A stretch of 64,000 nt of DNA from Paraburkholderia sediminicola (GCF_902859805.1 NZ_CADIKC010000001.1:1240001-1304000); one strand, 5' to 3'. Positions 44,458 through 53,452 are shown, counted from the stretch's first letter. The notes: generated by a model from the letters alone, not told the origin. Numbers and translations are program-made.

Positions 44458-45336
44458 TCAGGCAGAAGTCGCGGTTTTTGCCGAGAACTGTGCGATGGTG
44501 GTGTCGTAAGCGCGCTTTGCCATCTCGTCGAGCGGAAATTTCCGGTGCACCTCAGAGATGAGCTCCACGCCGTAGTACGGCAGCGCGCAACCTGCTTGAT
44601 CAAGGGCATCGACGAAGGCGGGACAGTCACCTGCACCCTCGCCACAAAGCTGGCGGTTAAAGGTCGAGTCATCGAACAACGAGCCCTTAACCTGTGCGCC
44701 GACGTCATCCATTTCTACGCCCTTGATGAAGCACGCGGGGATCTGGGCGACTTCGCTATAGGGGCTGCCACCGCGTGCTACGTGCCAGTGGTCAACCATC
44801 AGGCCACCATTGGATTGGTTTGCGCCTTGAGCAACCTGTAGCGCTTCTGCGATGTTTCGAATGGGAGAGAAAGGCATGAACTCGATTGCAACCGTGGCGC
44901 CAACCGCCGCCACGTCCTGGCAAAGCTTCCCGAATTCGTCAGTCATGCGGGGAAAGTCGGCCGGATTCTTGTCGAAGGGGCTCGCACCGATTTTCAGATT
45001 GCGCATGCCCAGTTCGCCGCCCAGTTCGATGAAACGGCGACGGTAATCGTCCGACTTGGCACGCTCCTCTCCGTCGAAGTACCAGTCCATGAGAATCTCA
45101 AGCTCGAAGTACTTCATGCCCGTGTCGTCCAGAATCTTCTTGACGCCGGACACCCCGTATTTCCCAATGCTGTACTCGAGGTCATCGAGAATGAGGCCGA
45201 TACCGCTCCAGCCGGCACGCGAAGCTGCTTCGCAGCGATCGCGCAGCGGGAACGGGCTGATTTCGTTCGGTGCACACGGATAGACGTCGCCGGCGAGTGT
45301 CCAGTACGCCGCCAGCAGTTCTTTCTTTGCGATCAT
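44458..45336 (-). CDS. Sugar phosphate isomerase/epimerase-like TIM-barrel protein
   Basis: 292 residues from the ATG at 45336, which follows AGGAG; the long upstream extension of the frame is antisense-like. The AP-endonuclease-2-type TIM barrel is shown by RCEAASRAGWSGIGL, an ELEIL strand, VAIEFMPF and GGLMVDHWHVARGG, with metal-ligand Glu, Asp and His. The family includes inosose dehydratase (IolE), 3-keto-sugar isomerases and C-glycoside-cleaving enzymes. Between a dehydrogenase and a trihydroxybenzene dioxygenase, a dehydratase or C-deglycosylation role is plausible. Confidence 0.82.
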   Translation of the reverse strand: MIAKKELLAAYWTLAGDVYPCAPNEISPFPLRDRCEAASRAGWSGIGLILDDLEYSIGKYGVSGVKKILDDTGMKYFELEILMDWYFDGEERAKSDDYRRRFIELGGELGMRNLKIGASPFDKNPADFPRMTDEFGKLCQDVAAVGATVAIEFMPFSPIRNIAEALQVAQGANQSNGGLMVDHWHVARGGSPYSEVAQIPACFIKGVEMDDVGAQVKGSLFDDSTFNRQLCGEGAGDCPAFVDALDQAGCALPYYGVELISEVHRKFPLDEMAKRAYDTTIAQFSAKTATSA

Positions 45337-45403
45337 ATGTAGTACTCCTGTATCTCTCAATGTCATCGGTTCTTTCGGCGGCACACTCCCGCGCACCAAA
45401 CGA

Positions 45404-46324
45404 TTACGGGATTGCCCGCGTGGGCTTCGCAGACGTCGCGAGGGTGACGTCCCAGGAAACAGACCAGAACGGTGATAAGACTCCGACGCGCTCACCCGCT
45501 TCCGGGTCGTCAATCTTGTTGAATTCAGCGATGAGTTCACGCTTGACGCCGAAGACCGCGTCCTCGGGGAGATACGGACAGTCGGGCGTAAAAATGTGAG
45601 TGATGACCGGGTCAAAGCCAGGCGCGGTTACGATGAAGTGCAGATGAGCAGCTCGGTTCGGATGTCGGCCTATTGCGGCGAGGAGCTTGCCGACCGGACC
45701 GTCCGAAGGAATTGGATAGTGACGCGGCTTGACAGATTTGAACCAGTAGCGGCCTTCAGCATCCGACGTAAAGACGCCGCGAAGATTTGAGTCAGGCTGA
45801 ATACCTTTTTGCTGCACGTCATAGAAGCCGTCGTCGTTGGTCTGCCAGACCTCGAGTTTCGCGTCAGGAATCGGGTTTCCCTCGATATCGGTTACCCGTC
45901 CTTCAACAACCATAGGCTCGCCCTTTCCGTCCAGGCAGATGTTCGCGCCGTTCGGATATTCAGGCGCGTTGGCGACGTAGAAGGGACCCAGAATCGTGTT
46001 CGGCGTAGCACCGCTCGGACGACGATGATTGATTGCATCAACGAGCATCGAGACGCCCAGGACGTCGGAGAGCAGGATGTACTCTTGCCGCCAGTCCGTA
46101 CACATTTGCCCCGTCTCGGTCAGGAAACGAATGGCAGTGAACCACTCTTCATGCGTCGGCTCAACTTCCTTGACCGCCGCATGAAGGTGCTTGACCAGAA
46201 CCGACATCACCTGACTCAGGCGAGCGTCGGCATTTTCACTCATACGGGCATTAACGACTTCGGCCGAGCGAGCCTCATCGAAATAAGGCGATGCGAACGG
46301 AACTGCAGAGGTTGCGCTTGGCAT
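45404..46324 (-). CDS. Intradiol dioxygenase, hydroxyquinol 1,2-dioxygenase type
   Basis: 306 residues. The N-terminal helical linker domain is followed by the catalytic barrel ILGPFYVANAPEYPNG. Iron ligands can be placed at Tyr168 (DDGFYDV), Tyr203 (PRHYPIPSDGP), His227 and His229 (RAAHLHF). Length and the PYxxDAVFGVK tail fit hydroxyquinol 1,2-dioxygenases, which open 1,2,4-trihydroxybenzene to maleylacetate. The maleylacetate reductase gene ends the same operon. A tetrahydroxybenzene substrate is an alternative here. It is first in the leftward operon and preceded by a promoter block at 46361-46417. Confidence 0.87.
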   Translation of the reverse strand: MPSATSAVPFASPYFDEARSAEVVNARMSENADARLSQVMSVLVKHLHAAVKEVEPTHEEWFTAIRFLTETGQMCTDWRQEYILLSDVLGVSMLVDAINHRRPSGATPNTILGPFYVANAPEYPNGANICLDGKGEPMVVEGRVTDIEGNPIPDAKLEVWQTNDDGFYDVQQKGIQPDSNLRGVFTSDAEGRYWFKSVKPRHYPIPSDGPVGKLLAAIGRHPNRAAHLHFIVTAPGFDPVITHIFTPDCPYLPEDAVFGVKRELIAEFNKIDDPEAGERVGVLSPFWSVSWDVTLATSAKPTRAIP

Positions 46325-46360
46325 TGCGTGTCTCCATCAATCTCTTCTGTAGCTTTGAGA

Positions 46361-46417
46361 CGAGTCTATATTCGTCGTGGCTGGCAAAACAGAGCTAGAA
46401 AGGGAAAGTCTTTCGCG
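46361..46417 (-). promoter_or_regulatory. Promoter block of the dioxygenase operon, shared with the porin gene
   Basis: Read leftward, this 57-base block starts CGCGAAAGACTTTC and contains CCTTTCTAGCTCT; after 17 bases comes GAATATAGACTCG, a good -10 region (TATAGA). The same elements at the same spacing occur at 51354-51410 before the porin gene. The GAAAG-N7-CTTTC dyad (46398-46414) is a likely activator site, perhaps for the neighbouring LysR protein. Confidence 0.6.
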
Positions 46418-46455
46418 CTGGGTGGGAAGAAACGCCAAATGCGATGAGCGCAAGC

Positions 46456-47370
46456 TCACGCCGTCCAATGACGCTCGTATTCGTTCTGGTGGAACCGCTC
46501 CACAAGCGCCTCAATGAACAGTCGCACCTTTACAGGTAGGTGTGATCGAGTCTGAAACGCGATGTTCATGGTCAGCCGGGGAAGGTCCCAGTCGTCGAGC
46601 ACAGGGACAAGACGGCCTGACTTGAGGTCGTCGTAGATGATGTATTTGGGCTGCACCAGAATGCCCATGCTGTCTAGCGCAGCGATGCGCAATATCTGGC
46701 CGTCATTCGACTCCACTAACGGCTTCACTTTGACGACGACGTTCTCGCCACCACGTGTGAAGGAAAGCTCGCGTGGATTGTCGGCGAGTTGATAGTTCAG
46801 CAGTCTGTGCTTCGCGAGTTCCGCCGGGAAGCGAGGGCGCCCGTTCGCCTCGATGTAGCCGGGCGATGCGGCCAATATGCGACGTGTCGAAGCCAATCTT
46901 CTAATGGTTATGTTGCTATCTGGCTCAAGGACTTTCGTACGAATCGCGACGTCGATGCCGTTCTCGATGATGTCGCAGTAACGGTTTGCTGCTACCACGT
47001 CCACTGTTATGTCGGGGTAGCGCGCGGTGAAGTCAGGAAGCATTGGCGCGATGTGAAGCATGCAGAACGATAGCGAGGCGGTGACGCGAAGGACACCGCT
47101 TGGGCGCACAACTGCTTCCTTGGTTACAGCCTCTGCTTCGCCAAGATCGGCGAGGATGGATTTGCACCGTCGGTGAAACTCGGCGCCCGCCTCAGTCAGG
47201 TAAAGGTTCCGAGTCGTTCTACGCACCAGTTGGACGCCAAGTCTCGCCTCCAACGAAATCAAATACCGACTTGCGGCTGAGATGGACAGCTCGACAGCCT
47301 CCGCTGCGCGGCTGATGCTGCCCGTCTCGGCCACCTCGACAAATAGTTGTAGTTCCTTGAACTGATCCAT
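46456..47370 (-). CDS. LysR-family regulator upstream of the dioxygenase operon
   Basis: 304 residues with an N-terminal helix-turn-helix (FKELQLFVEVAETGSISRAA, then ISAASRYLISLEARLG). Its effector domain resembles the DmlR/PecT-like group. It precedes the dioxygenase operon on the same strand, with a separate promoter between them at 46361-46417. It is the natural candidate activator of the operon and of the porin. Confidence 0.86.
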   Translation of the reverse strand: MDQFKELQLFVEVAETGSISRAAEAVELSISAASRYLISLEARLGVQLVRRTTRNLYLTEAGAEFHRRCKSILADLGEAEAVTKEAVVRPSGVLRVTASLSFCMLHIAPMLPDFTARYPDITVDVVAANRYCDIIENGIDVAIRTKVLEPDSNITIRRLASTRRILAASPGYIEANGRPRFPAELAKHRLLNYQLADNPRELSFTRGGENVVVKVKPLVESNDGQILRIAALDSMGILVQPKYIIYDDLKSGRLVPVLDDWDLPRLTMNIAFQTRSHLPVKVRLFIEALVERFHQNEYERHWTA

Positions 47371-47507
47371 GCCCTTGCACCGTTACGCCTCGTTCGCCCG
47401 CACCCCTGGCCGGATGCGGGAGCACACGCGACTTCGCAGAGTAATGTCGTGTGTCGCGTCGGCACCATGATAGTGCCGCGGCTCTATCTTTTAGCCAAAA
47501 AAATACA

Positions 47508-48722
47508 TCAATAATCTATCAATTCAGCAGGTTCACCATTCCCATGGCGCCAGGCATGCTTTGCAAGGGTCCGCACAAATTCGGCTGGCTCCCAGTCCTC
47601 CCGAAGTGCCCGGAGCATCATCTGGGCTTGACTCTCCGGCGCGAGTCCCCCGACGGGCGGATCCCTGTCAAGGTTTGTCGGGAACGCATAACCTTCGGCG
47701 CACGACGCAATCACCGACAACACCTCGAGCTCGGTTATCGTGCCGGTCTTAAACCTGTCCCGAAGGACTGGATAGAGCGTCTCGGACATGCGTGTTCGAT
47801 CCACCGCTTCCATCGCGCGACCATAAGCTGACGAGATTTGAAGCAGGTTTGCCATGCGCTGTACGTGGCTCGTTCGATTCGACCCCGCTGCGTGAAATAG
47901 CGCCGGATTGAAGAAGATGGCATCGCCCTTGGCAAGCGGCACCTGAACGAAGTTGTTCTCGAAATACTCCCGGAAATCGGGTCTACGCCAGGCCACATAG
48001 CCTTGAGCGTATCGCTGCGAGTAAGGCAGGAGTTTGGTCGGACCGCTCTCAACCGGCATGTCGCTGTGCGCAACGGCACCTTGCAGCGTGAGAAAAGGCG
48101 ACATTCCATGCACGTGCGCAGGAAAAGACGCCGCCACCTGAGCCGTCTGGAAGCCCAGATGGTAGTCGCGATGGGCTTGCTGCGCCTCTCCGCCAGGCCT
48201 GACGACATTGACCTGGGACGTGACCTGAAAGCACGGGCCAAGCCATGCCTCGGCGGCCGCCGGCAGCCAGGGGTTCGAAAAGTATCTGGCGAAGACCTCA
48301 GGTGCCGCAACGCAGAGTTTTTCCTGCGCGTTCCAGATGCGGTCGTTCGCCCCTGCTTTCGCGAAATGGTCACCCTTCGAACCCGATTTCTTTTCGGCTT
48401 CAATAATCGATTCGAAGATGGCCGTTGCCTCATCCACGCACTCTGTATCGGCAAAAGCGTGCTTGAGCACAAAGACGCCCGCTCCATCCCGCAGGACCCC
48501 GGCCCACTCCGACATTAGCTCAAGCCTTTCTGTTTCAGACGAGCGCACTTCTTCCAGGTCGCGGCATTCGTATACAGGAATCGCTTGAACCAACTTTGCC
48601 GCGTAGCGCAGCCCACGCTCCCCTCTCGCATTGAGCGCCGTCACGAAATCACTCAAGCTGCAGTCGCTTTCGCGATACCAGTTAGTTTGCTCAGCGAGAG
48701 AGTCTTCGCGTCGGTCGTCCAT
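47508..48722 (-). CDS. Phytanoyl-CoA dioxygenase (PhyH) family protein
   Basis: 404 residues, longer than most PhyH proteins. The Fe(II)/2-oxoglutarate site is visible as QAHRDYHLGF (HxD) near residue 185 and a distal histidine in FHAAGSNRTSHVQRMANLLQ. The N-terminal 80 residues have no clear match. It would hydroxylate a small molecule using 2-oxoglutarate and oxygen. It lies upstream of the LysR gene on the same strand and is divergent from the LacI gene, so the LacI protein may control it. Its link to the trihydroxybenzene route is inference from position. Confidence 0.78.
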   Translation of the reverse strand: MDDRREDSLAEQTNWYRESDCSLSDFVTALNARGERGLRYAAKLVQAIPVYECRDLEEVRSSETERLELMSEWAGVLRDGAGVFVLKHAFADTECVDEATAIFESIIEAEKKSGSKGDHFAKAGANDRIWNAQEKLCVAAPEVFARYFSNPWLPAAAEAWLGPCFQVTSQVNVVRPGGEAQQAHRDYHLGFQTAQVAASFPAHVHGMSPFLTLQGAVAHSDMPVESGPTKLLPYSQRYAQGYVAWRRPDFREYFENNFVQVPLAKGDAIFFNPALFHAAGSNRTSHVQRMANLLQISSAYGRAMEAVDRTRMSETLYPVLRDRFKTGTITELEVLSVIASCAEGYAFPTNLDRDPPVGGLAPESQAQMMLRALREDWEPAEFVRTLAKHAWRHGNGEPAELIDY

Positions 48723-48815
48723 ACGTGCCTCCTATTCTCGATGTAGGATAGCTCGCAAAGCACAAATCAAGTCATCAGAAACACATCAAAAAACTATCAG
48801 CGAAGGAGAGTCGGA

Positions 48816-49859
48816 TTGGCTCACCGCTTCTTGATCAAGGAAATTGCTCTTCAGGCAGGGCTTGGAGTGGCGACCGTTGACAGAGTGCTGAACGGACGCG
48901 CAAACGTCCGGGAGCACACTCGCAATCGGGTTGAGCAGGCAATCAAGGAACTTGAGAAACAGGAGCTAAACCTGGCGAACACGGGGCGCAAGCTCATGGT
49001 CGACGTGGTAGTGGAAGCGCCGGCGCGGTTCAGCGACGAGATAAAGAATGCGCTCGAAGCGGAACTTGCCTTGATGCACCCAGCGGTAGTTCGTCCACGT
49101 TTCCTGTTGCGGGAGACGATGACGACACCTGAAGTCGTGGATACCCTTCGGTCTATCGCCCGAAGAGGCAGCCATGGTGTTTTCCTGAAAGCCCGCGACG
49201 TTCCCGAGATTGCCGAAGCGGTTCGCGAGCTCCAGCATCACGGCATTCCTGTTGTCACCGTCTTCACCGACATACCGCTGTCGGGCCGTATTGCCTACTC
49301 CGGACTCGACAATCGCGTCGCCGGGGCCACGGCGGCTTACCTTCTGGGCCTATTACTAGGGCCCCAGCCGGCTAACGTGTTGATAACGATGAGCGACGAG
49401 CATTTTCGAGGCGAAGAAGAACGCGAAATAAGCTTTCGTCGAGCACTGCGCAAGCATCACCCCCAACTCAGACTGATTGACGCAAGCGGCGGACATGGTC
49501 TTGATCTGCCAACTGAAGAGCGAGTCCGAAGCGTTCTCAACGATGGTACTGACATCGCTGCCGTGTACTCCATGGGAGGCGGTAACGTCGCGATTCTTCG
49601 CGCGCTGGAAGCGCAACAGCAGGCTCCGGTCTGCTTCATCGGTCACGACCTGGACAAGGATAATGTCCAGCTTCTACGCGCTGGAAGGATTCAGGCAATC
49701 TTGCATCATGACCTCCGACAGGACATGCGCTCCGCGTGTCATCACGTCATGCACTTTCATAAGATCTTGCCAGCATCATCTGTCGCTTCATCCTCTTCTG
49801 TCGTGGTCGTGACGCCAGAAAACATTCCGGACCACATCGCCAGTCGTTTCCGCGATTGA
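48816..49859 (+). CDS. LacI-family transcriptional regulator, TTG start
   Basis: 347 residues. The start is TTG at 48816, fixed by AAGGAG seven bases ahead and by the helix-turn-helix (FLIKEIALQAGLGVATVDRVLNG in two runs) beginning at once. The periplasmic-binding-type sensor domain reads VDVVVEAP onward, with a GHDLDKDN segment near residue 277, as in the sugar and polyol-responsive regulators. It is divergent from the PhyH gene and reads toward the porin gene. The inducer may be a sugar- or cyclitol-like compound. Confidence 0.87.
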   Translation: MAHRFLIKEIALQAGLGVATVDRVLNGRANVREHTRNRVEQAIKELEKQELNLANTGRKLMVDVVVEAPARFSDEIKNALEAELALMHPAVVRPRFLLRETMTTPEVVDTLRSIARRGSHGVFLKARDVPEIAEAVRELQHHGIPVVTVFTDIPLSGRIAYSGLDNRVAGATAAYLLGLLLGPQPANVLITMSDEHFRGEEEREISFRRALRKHHPQLRLIDASGGHGLDLPTEERVRSVLNDGTDIAAVYSMGGGNVAILRALEAQQQAPVCFIGHDLDKDNVQLLRAGRIQAILHHDLRQDMRSACHHVMHFHKILPASSVASSSSVVVVTPENIPDHIASRFRD

Positions 49860-49890
49860 TCCAGCCGCTCATGAGCGCAGACGCAGCGCC

Positions 49891-49928
49891 CGATAGGTCC
49901 GGGAGATAATCATCACCCGGACCTATCG
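49891..49928. terminator. Bidirectional terminator between LacI and porin genes
   Basis: A perfect 13-bp stem (CGATAGGTCCGGG / CCCGGACCTATCG) with a 12-base loop lies between the convergent LacI and porin genes, 32 and 6 bases from their stops. Confidence 0.75.
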
Positions 49929-49934
49929 ACAGCA

Positions 49935-51119
49935 TCAGAATGTCGTCGCCAACCCCGCAATAACGCCAAACTGGCTTTTGCCATAGTTGGGGTTGGTGCT
50001 CGAGGTGCTTCCGTTGACCGGGTCGTTGTTGATATTCGCGCCATACAGACCGCTGTCGAGGCCGATGTTAGACGACGAACTGTTTCTAACGTATGCCAGT
50101 TCCGTGTACAGGAGCGTTCGCTTGGACAGCGAGTAGTTCGCACCCAACGTGTAGAGGGTTGCGTTCCCGTTCCCATTATTTGCGTTCGCGTGATAGACGG
50201 CGCCGGTGATCGCAAGCGCGGGGGTCGTCTGCCAGATCGCGCCAATCCACTCATGGTTGACGGCTGTCGGGAGGCTTGTTCCTGCCGGCAACGCTGAAGG
50301 GGTCGCAGTGCCGAAATAGCCCGCATTCGATGCGTTTGGAGCACTCAGATGCTGGTAGCCAACGTAGCCAGTCACGGGACCGAATGCGTACGTCAAGCCC
50401 GTGAGAATCGAGCGGGAGGCAAGGTACACGTTGCTGAACTGGCCGCTTCCGTCACGAACCTCATCATAAGTCGCCTGCCAGAAAAGGCCCTTGTTCGCGT
50501 AAGAGAGTTTGATACCATCCGAGCGGCCCTGCGAACTTCCGAGTCCGCTAGAAGTACCGAGTTGACCAGGCGCGCTTCCTGGATTTCCGGCGTTCCACGT
50601 CGACGAATTCGTCAAATCATACTGACCTTGCAGGGTGAAGCCGCCAATCGTCGGCGACAGGTACTCCGCACCGTTCCCTGCCTGTGAAAAGATGCGGCCG
50701 CGTACCAGCGTTCCAATCGCATACTTCTTTGTTTGCTGTGGGTCGACGTCGCCTGAATATTGACTTATTTCAGCCGAGCCCATGTTGCCGAGCTTGATTT
50801 GACCCCAGGTGTCATTCTGCAGGCCTACGGTCGCCTGTCCCTCGAAGAAACTTCCGTTCGCGAAAGCCCCGGTCATGGTATTCAGTCGGGACTCGAGCGT
50901 GAAAATCGCGCGGGTGCCGCCGCCGAGGTCCTCGCTGCCTTTGAGACCAAATCTCGATTGCGCCCAACCTCCGCTTTGCGCACCGAATACATGCCCCTTC
51001 GGTTGATTCGTCTCGTATGCGATACCGTTGTCCACGATGCCGTATAGCGTGACGCTGCTCTGAGCCATTGCAGTTGCCGTCGCAGACAATACGAACACGC
51101 CAAACAGAAACTTCTTCAT
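49935..51119 (-). CDS. Outer-membrane porin, Burkholderia trimeric type
   Basis: 394 residues. The signal peptide ends ATAMAQS, and the barrel starts SVTLYGIVDNGIAYETNQ and ends GVIAGLATTF with the C-terminal Phe required for assembly. SRFGLKGSEDLGGGTRAIF and FEGQATVGLQNDTWGQIKLGN are standard for betaproteobacterial porins. Upstream at 51354-51410 is a block shared with the dioxygenase operon promoter, so this porin probably admits that operon's substrate. Confidence 0.9.
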   Translation of the reverse strand: MKKFLFGVFVLSATATAMAQSSVTLYGIVDNGIAYETNQPKGHVFGAQSGGWAQSRFGLKGSEDLGGGTRAIFTLESRLNTMTGAFANGSFFEGQATVGLQNDTWGQIKLGNMGSAEISQYSGDVDPQQTKKYAIGTLVRGRIFSQAGNGAEYLSPTIGGFTLQGQYDLTNSSTWNAGNPGSAPGQLGTSSGLGSSQGRSDGIKLSYANKGLFWQATYDEVRDGSGQFSNVYLASRSILTGLTYAFGPVTGYVGYQHLSAPNASNAGYFGTATPSALPAGTSLPTAVNHEWIGAIWQTTPALAITGAVYHANANNGNGNATLYTLGANYSLSKRTLLYTELAYVRNSSSSNIGLDSGLYGANINNDPVNGSTSSTNPNYGKSQFGVIAGLATTF

Positions 51120-51624
51120 TGCTATCTCCGTTAATATAGTTGTACTACGTACTTTCCCTGCTATCGAAAATGCTCACACCTTTCCCAGCGCCCATCTATC
51201 TTTGATCAAGTGCGATACGACTGAAGGACGTGGAGTCTCAGAGACGCTCGCGGGAAAGAAAATGAGAAGAAAAACAAGCACTGGAGTGAGGCTTATGCGG
51301 AGGGCAATAATTTCCGTGAGGCATGTCTCCTGAACTGCGCTTGTATTTTTGCCCGAGTTTATATTCCCCATTCGCTCGAACAAAGAGCAGAAAGGGGAAT
51401 CTCTTTCGTGAAATCAGGGAAAATCCGCGTTAACGCAAGTGCGCAAGAGCCTTTCAGCGTTATGCCTCACCACCTCCTCACGGTTAACCCCTGTATCCCT
51501 GTGGGCGTCTCATCGATTACGGTTCGAGCGTTCCCCACGCGAAGAGACACGCTCTTCTCAGGAACCAACCCAAATGGTCCGTGAGCAGTCTCACGCCGTC
51601 TAACGCCCCCATACGGAGATACGT
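51120..51624. other. Divergent intergenic region with the porin promoter
   Basis: About 505 bases between the porin gene and a small secreted-protein gene. It contains the shared promoter block at 51354-51410. A 69-codon minus-strand frame (51174-51383) overlaps that block, has no family resemblance and is rejected. The porin transcript would have a long leader of roughly 230 bases. Confidence 0.5.
51354..51410 (-). promoter_or_regulatory. Porin promoter block matching the dioxygenase operon promoter
   Basis: Read leftward: CACGAAAGAGATTC, then CCTTTCTGCTCT, 17 bases, then GAATATAAACTCG with a -10 of TATAAA. The total length, 57 bases, and the element spacing match 46361-46417. The centre has the GAAAG-N8-CTTTC dyad (51390-51407). 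Confidence 0.6.
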
Positions 51625-51945
51625 ATGAAGTTCAAGCAACTGTCTGTTTTTGTTGTTTCAGCAGGTATGGCTTTGAGTCTGCTCTCACTTCCGGTGTTGC
51701 AAGCTCATGCAGCGACAACCGATGCCGGCGCCTCCGATAGTGCTATGTCGAAGCAAGAGATGAAGGCGCAAAAGAAGGCCGACCGCAAGGCGCGCCGCGC
51801 GAAGAAAAATGCCGAGCTCAGCAAGCTGGAAAAGAACGGGTACAGTCCGGCGGGGAATCAAACGAACTATCCGCAGAATCTGCAGAATGCCGAGCAGAAG
51901 GCGAATGGCCAAAAACCTACCAATGCACCTGCGGTCGCACCTTGA
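51625..51945 (+). CDS. Small secreted DUF4148-like protein
   Basis: 106 residues with a signal peptide ending VLQAHAATT. The mature part is lysine/alanine-rich and contains AELSKLEKNGYSPAGNQTNY, which follows the DUF4148 pattern (x-ELxxLEKAGYNP). This periplasmic family is common in Burkholderiaceae, usually in several copies; its function is unknown. The ATG at 51625 follows GGAGATACGT. Confidence 0.75.
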   Translation: MKFKQLSVFVVSAGMALSLLSLPVLQAHAATTDAGASDSAMSKQEMKAQKKADRKARRAKKNAELSKLEKNGYSPAGNQTNYPQNLQNAEQKANGQKPTNAPAVAP

Positions 51946-52080
51946 CGCTTTACGCATACTGAATCGCACGCGTGGTCAAGCTGATGATGGCTCGAGTCGC
52001 GCGGGCGATCAAACAGGATCGTGGGTTCGACAATTGCCAGGCTACTATCGCTCTTGCGCGCTAACCAAGGGCAACCCAAC

Positions 52081-52935
52081 ATGAACAAGCCTTCAATCGA
52101 AAAACGCCGTAGCGGCGTGTTCAAAACATTGGCAGCATTAATGGCGTCGAGTGCGGTCCTATCCGTGCCCGTTCCCACGCCCGCTGTCGCGCAAACGAAA
52201 GATGCGAGCGCATCGATAGCAATGGTGTTCGCGCCGAGCGGCACGCTGCGCGCGTCGATCAATCTCGGCAATCCGATCCTCGCCAGTCTTGATCCGGCAA
52301 CGGGCAAACCAGTCGGCGTGTCCGTCGATCTCGCCACCGAATTCGCCAAACGACTCGGTGTGCCGCTGCAACTGGTCGTGGTCAAGTCGGCGGGTGAATC
52401 GGTTGAAAACGTGAATCAGGACAAGGCGGACATCGGTTTCTTCGCCGTCGATCCGAAGCGCGGACAGGAAATCGCCTTCACCAAACCGTATGTGCTGATA
52501 GAAGGCTTTTATCTCGTGCGCGACGCTTCGCCGATCACCACCAACGAGGCTGTCGATCAACCTGGCGTGACGGTCGCGGTCGGCAAAGGCAGCGCCTACG
52601 ATCTGTTTCTGACGCGCGAACTGCATCACGCGACAATCGTCCGGATTCCAACCTCACCGGCAGTTGTGCAGGGTTTTCTGGATCAACATCTGGACGTGGC
52701 TGCAGGCGTCAAGCAACAACTCGAAAAAGACGCTGCGAAAGCGGGCGGATTGCGGTTGCTGGACCAGCGCTTCATGGTGATCCGTCAGGCGATGGGCGTG
52801 CCAAAGACCGGGGGCGATGAAGCGGCCGCGTATCTGTCGAAGTTCGTTGAAGATATGAAAGCGTCGGGCTTTGTCGCGGCGTCGCTGGCGCGGCATCACA
52901 TCGCGGGGGCGGAAGTCGCAAACAACGACGAGTAG
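52081..52935 (+). CDS. Periplasmic solute-binding protein (amino-acid ABC type)
   Basis: 284 residues from the ATG at 52081. The signal peptide ends at TPAVAQTKD. The mature protein has GTLRASINLGNPILASLDP, VGVSVDLATEFAKRLGVPLQ and IAFTKPYVLIEGFYLV, the cystine/glutamine-binding class. No permease or ATPase gene is adjacent. Its ligand cannot be predicted. The next gene is convergent. Confidence 0.82.
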   Translation: MNKPSIEKRRSGVFKTLAALMASSAVLSVPVPTPAVAQTKDASASIAMVFAPSGTLRASINLGNPILASLDPATGKPVGVSVDLATEFAKRLGVPLQLVVVKSAGESVENVNQDKADIGFFAVDPKRGQEIAFTKPYVLIEGFYLVRDASPITTNEAVDQPGVTVAVGKGSAYDLFLTRELHHATIVRIPTSPAVVQGFLDQHLDVAAGVKQQLEKDAAKAGGLRLLDQRFMVIRQAMGVPKTGGDEAAAYLSKFVEDMKASGFVAASLARHHIAGAEVANNDE

Positions 52936-52977
52936 CACATCACGTGGATGTCCCTTCGAGGTGCGCTACTTCCCACC

Positions 52978-53352
52978 CTATTCGTTCGCGACGTCCGGCA
53001 TGACCTGTCCCATCTCCATCGCCTGACTGGCCGGTACGTCCTGAATGCCGATGACAATCTGGTCATCGGGCGCTCCGGTCGCGGTCTGAAACAGTTTCCA
53101 AAGACGCTGTATCAACTCCCGCTTATATTCAGGCGGCCGCCCGGCTCGCATCAGAAGCGTGAGCGCGGCAGTTGCCGCCGGTTCTCCGGCAGTGAAACCG
53201 CTACCCGGCGCATAGTCCTGAAACACGACATGCACCCAATTTTTCGGCACGCCCGCAAAATCGGAATGCAGGTTAGTCAGTTCCATCGCGAGCTTGGCCT
53301 TGGCGTCACTGCTAAGTGCGCCGTGCTGAGTGGTCAAGGTGTAGAGCGGCAT
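52978..53352 (-). CDS. Tautomerase-family protein
   Basis: 124 residues starting Met-Pro, so the catalytic Pro1 of the tautomerase superfamily is exposed after methionine removal. PLYTLTTQHGALSSDAKAKLA and HVVFQDYAPGSGF resemble the cis-CaaD-like branch. Roles range from 4-oxalocrotonate-type isomerisation to dehalogenation of haloacrylates; the sequence does not decide. It lies downstream of the acetoacetate-decarboxylase-like gene on the same strand with a 100-base gap. Confidence 0.75.
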   Translation of the reverse strand: MPLYTLTTQHGALSSDAKAKLAMELTNLHSDFAGVPKNWVHVVFQDYAPGSGFTAGEPAATAALTLLMRAGRPPEYKRELIQRLWKLFQTATGAPDDQIVIGIQDVPASQAMEMGQVMPDVANE

Positions 53353-53452
53353 GAGAGCGACTCCTAGGCTGAAGTTTCACGGGCGCTCGCGTCGCATTGA
53401 AGGCGCCCCTCGTAAACCTGCCCTCTGCTAACGCATAGGGGCGCCCAAACGA

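Noticed and set aside
51174..51383. 69-codon minus-strand frame upstream of the porin
   Set aside because: It covers the shared promoter block and has no ribosome site or family resemblance.
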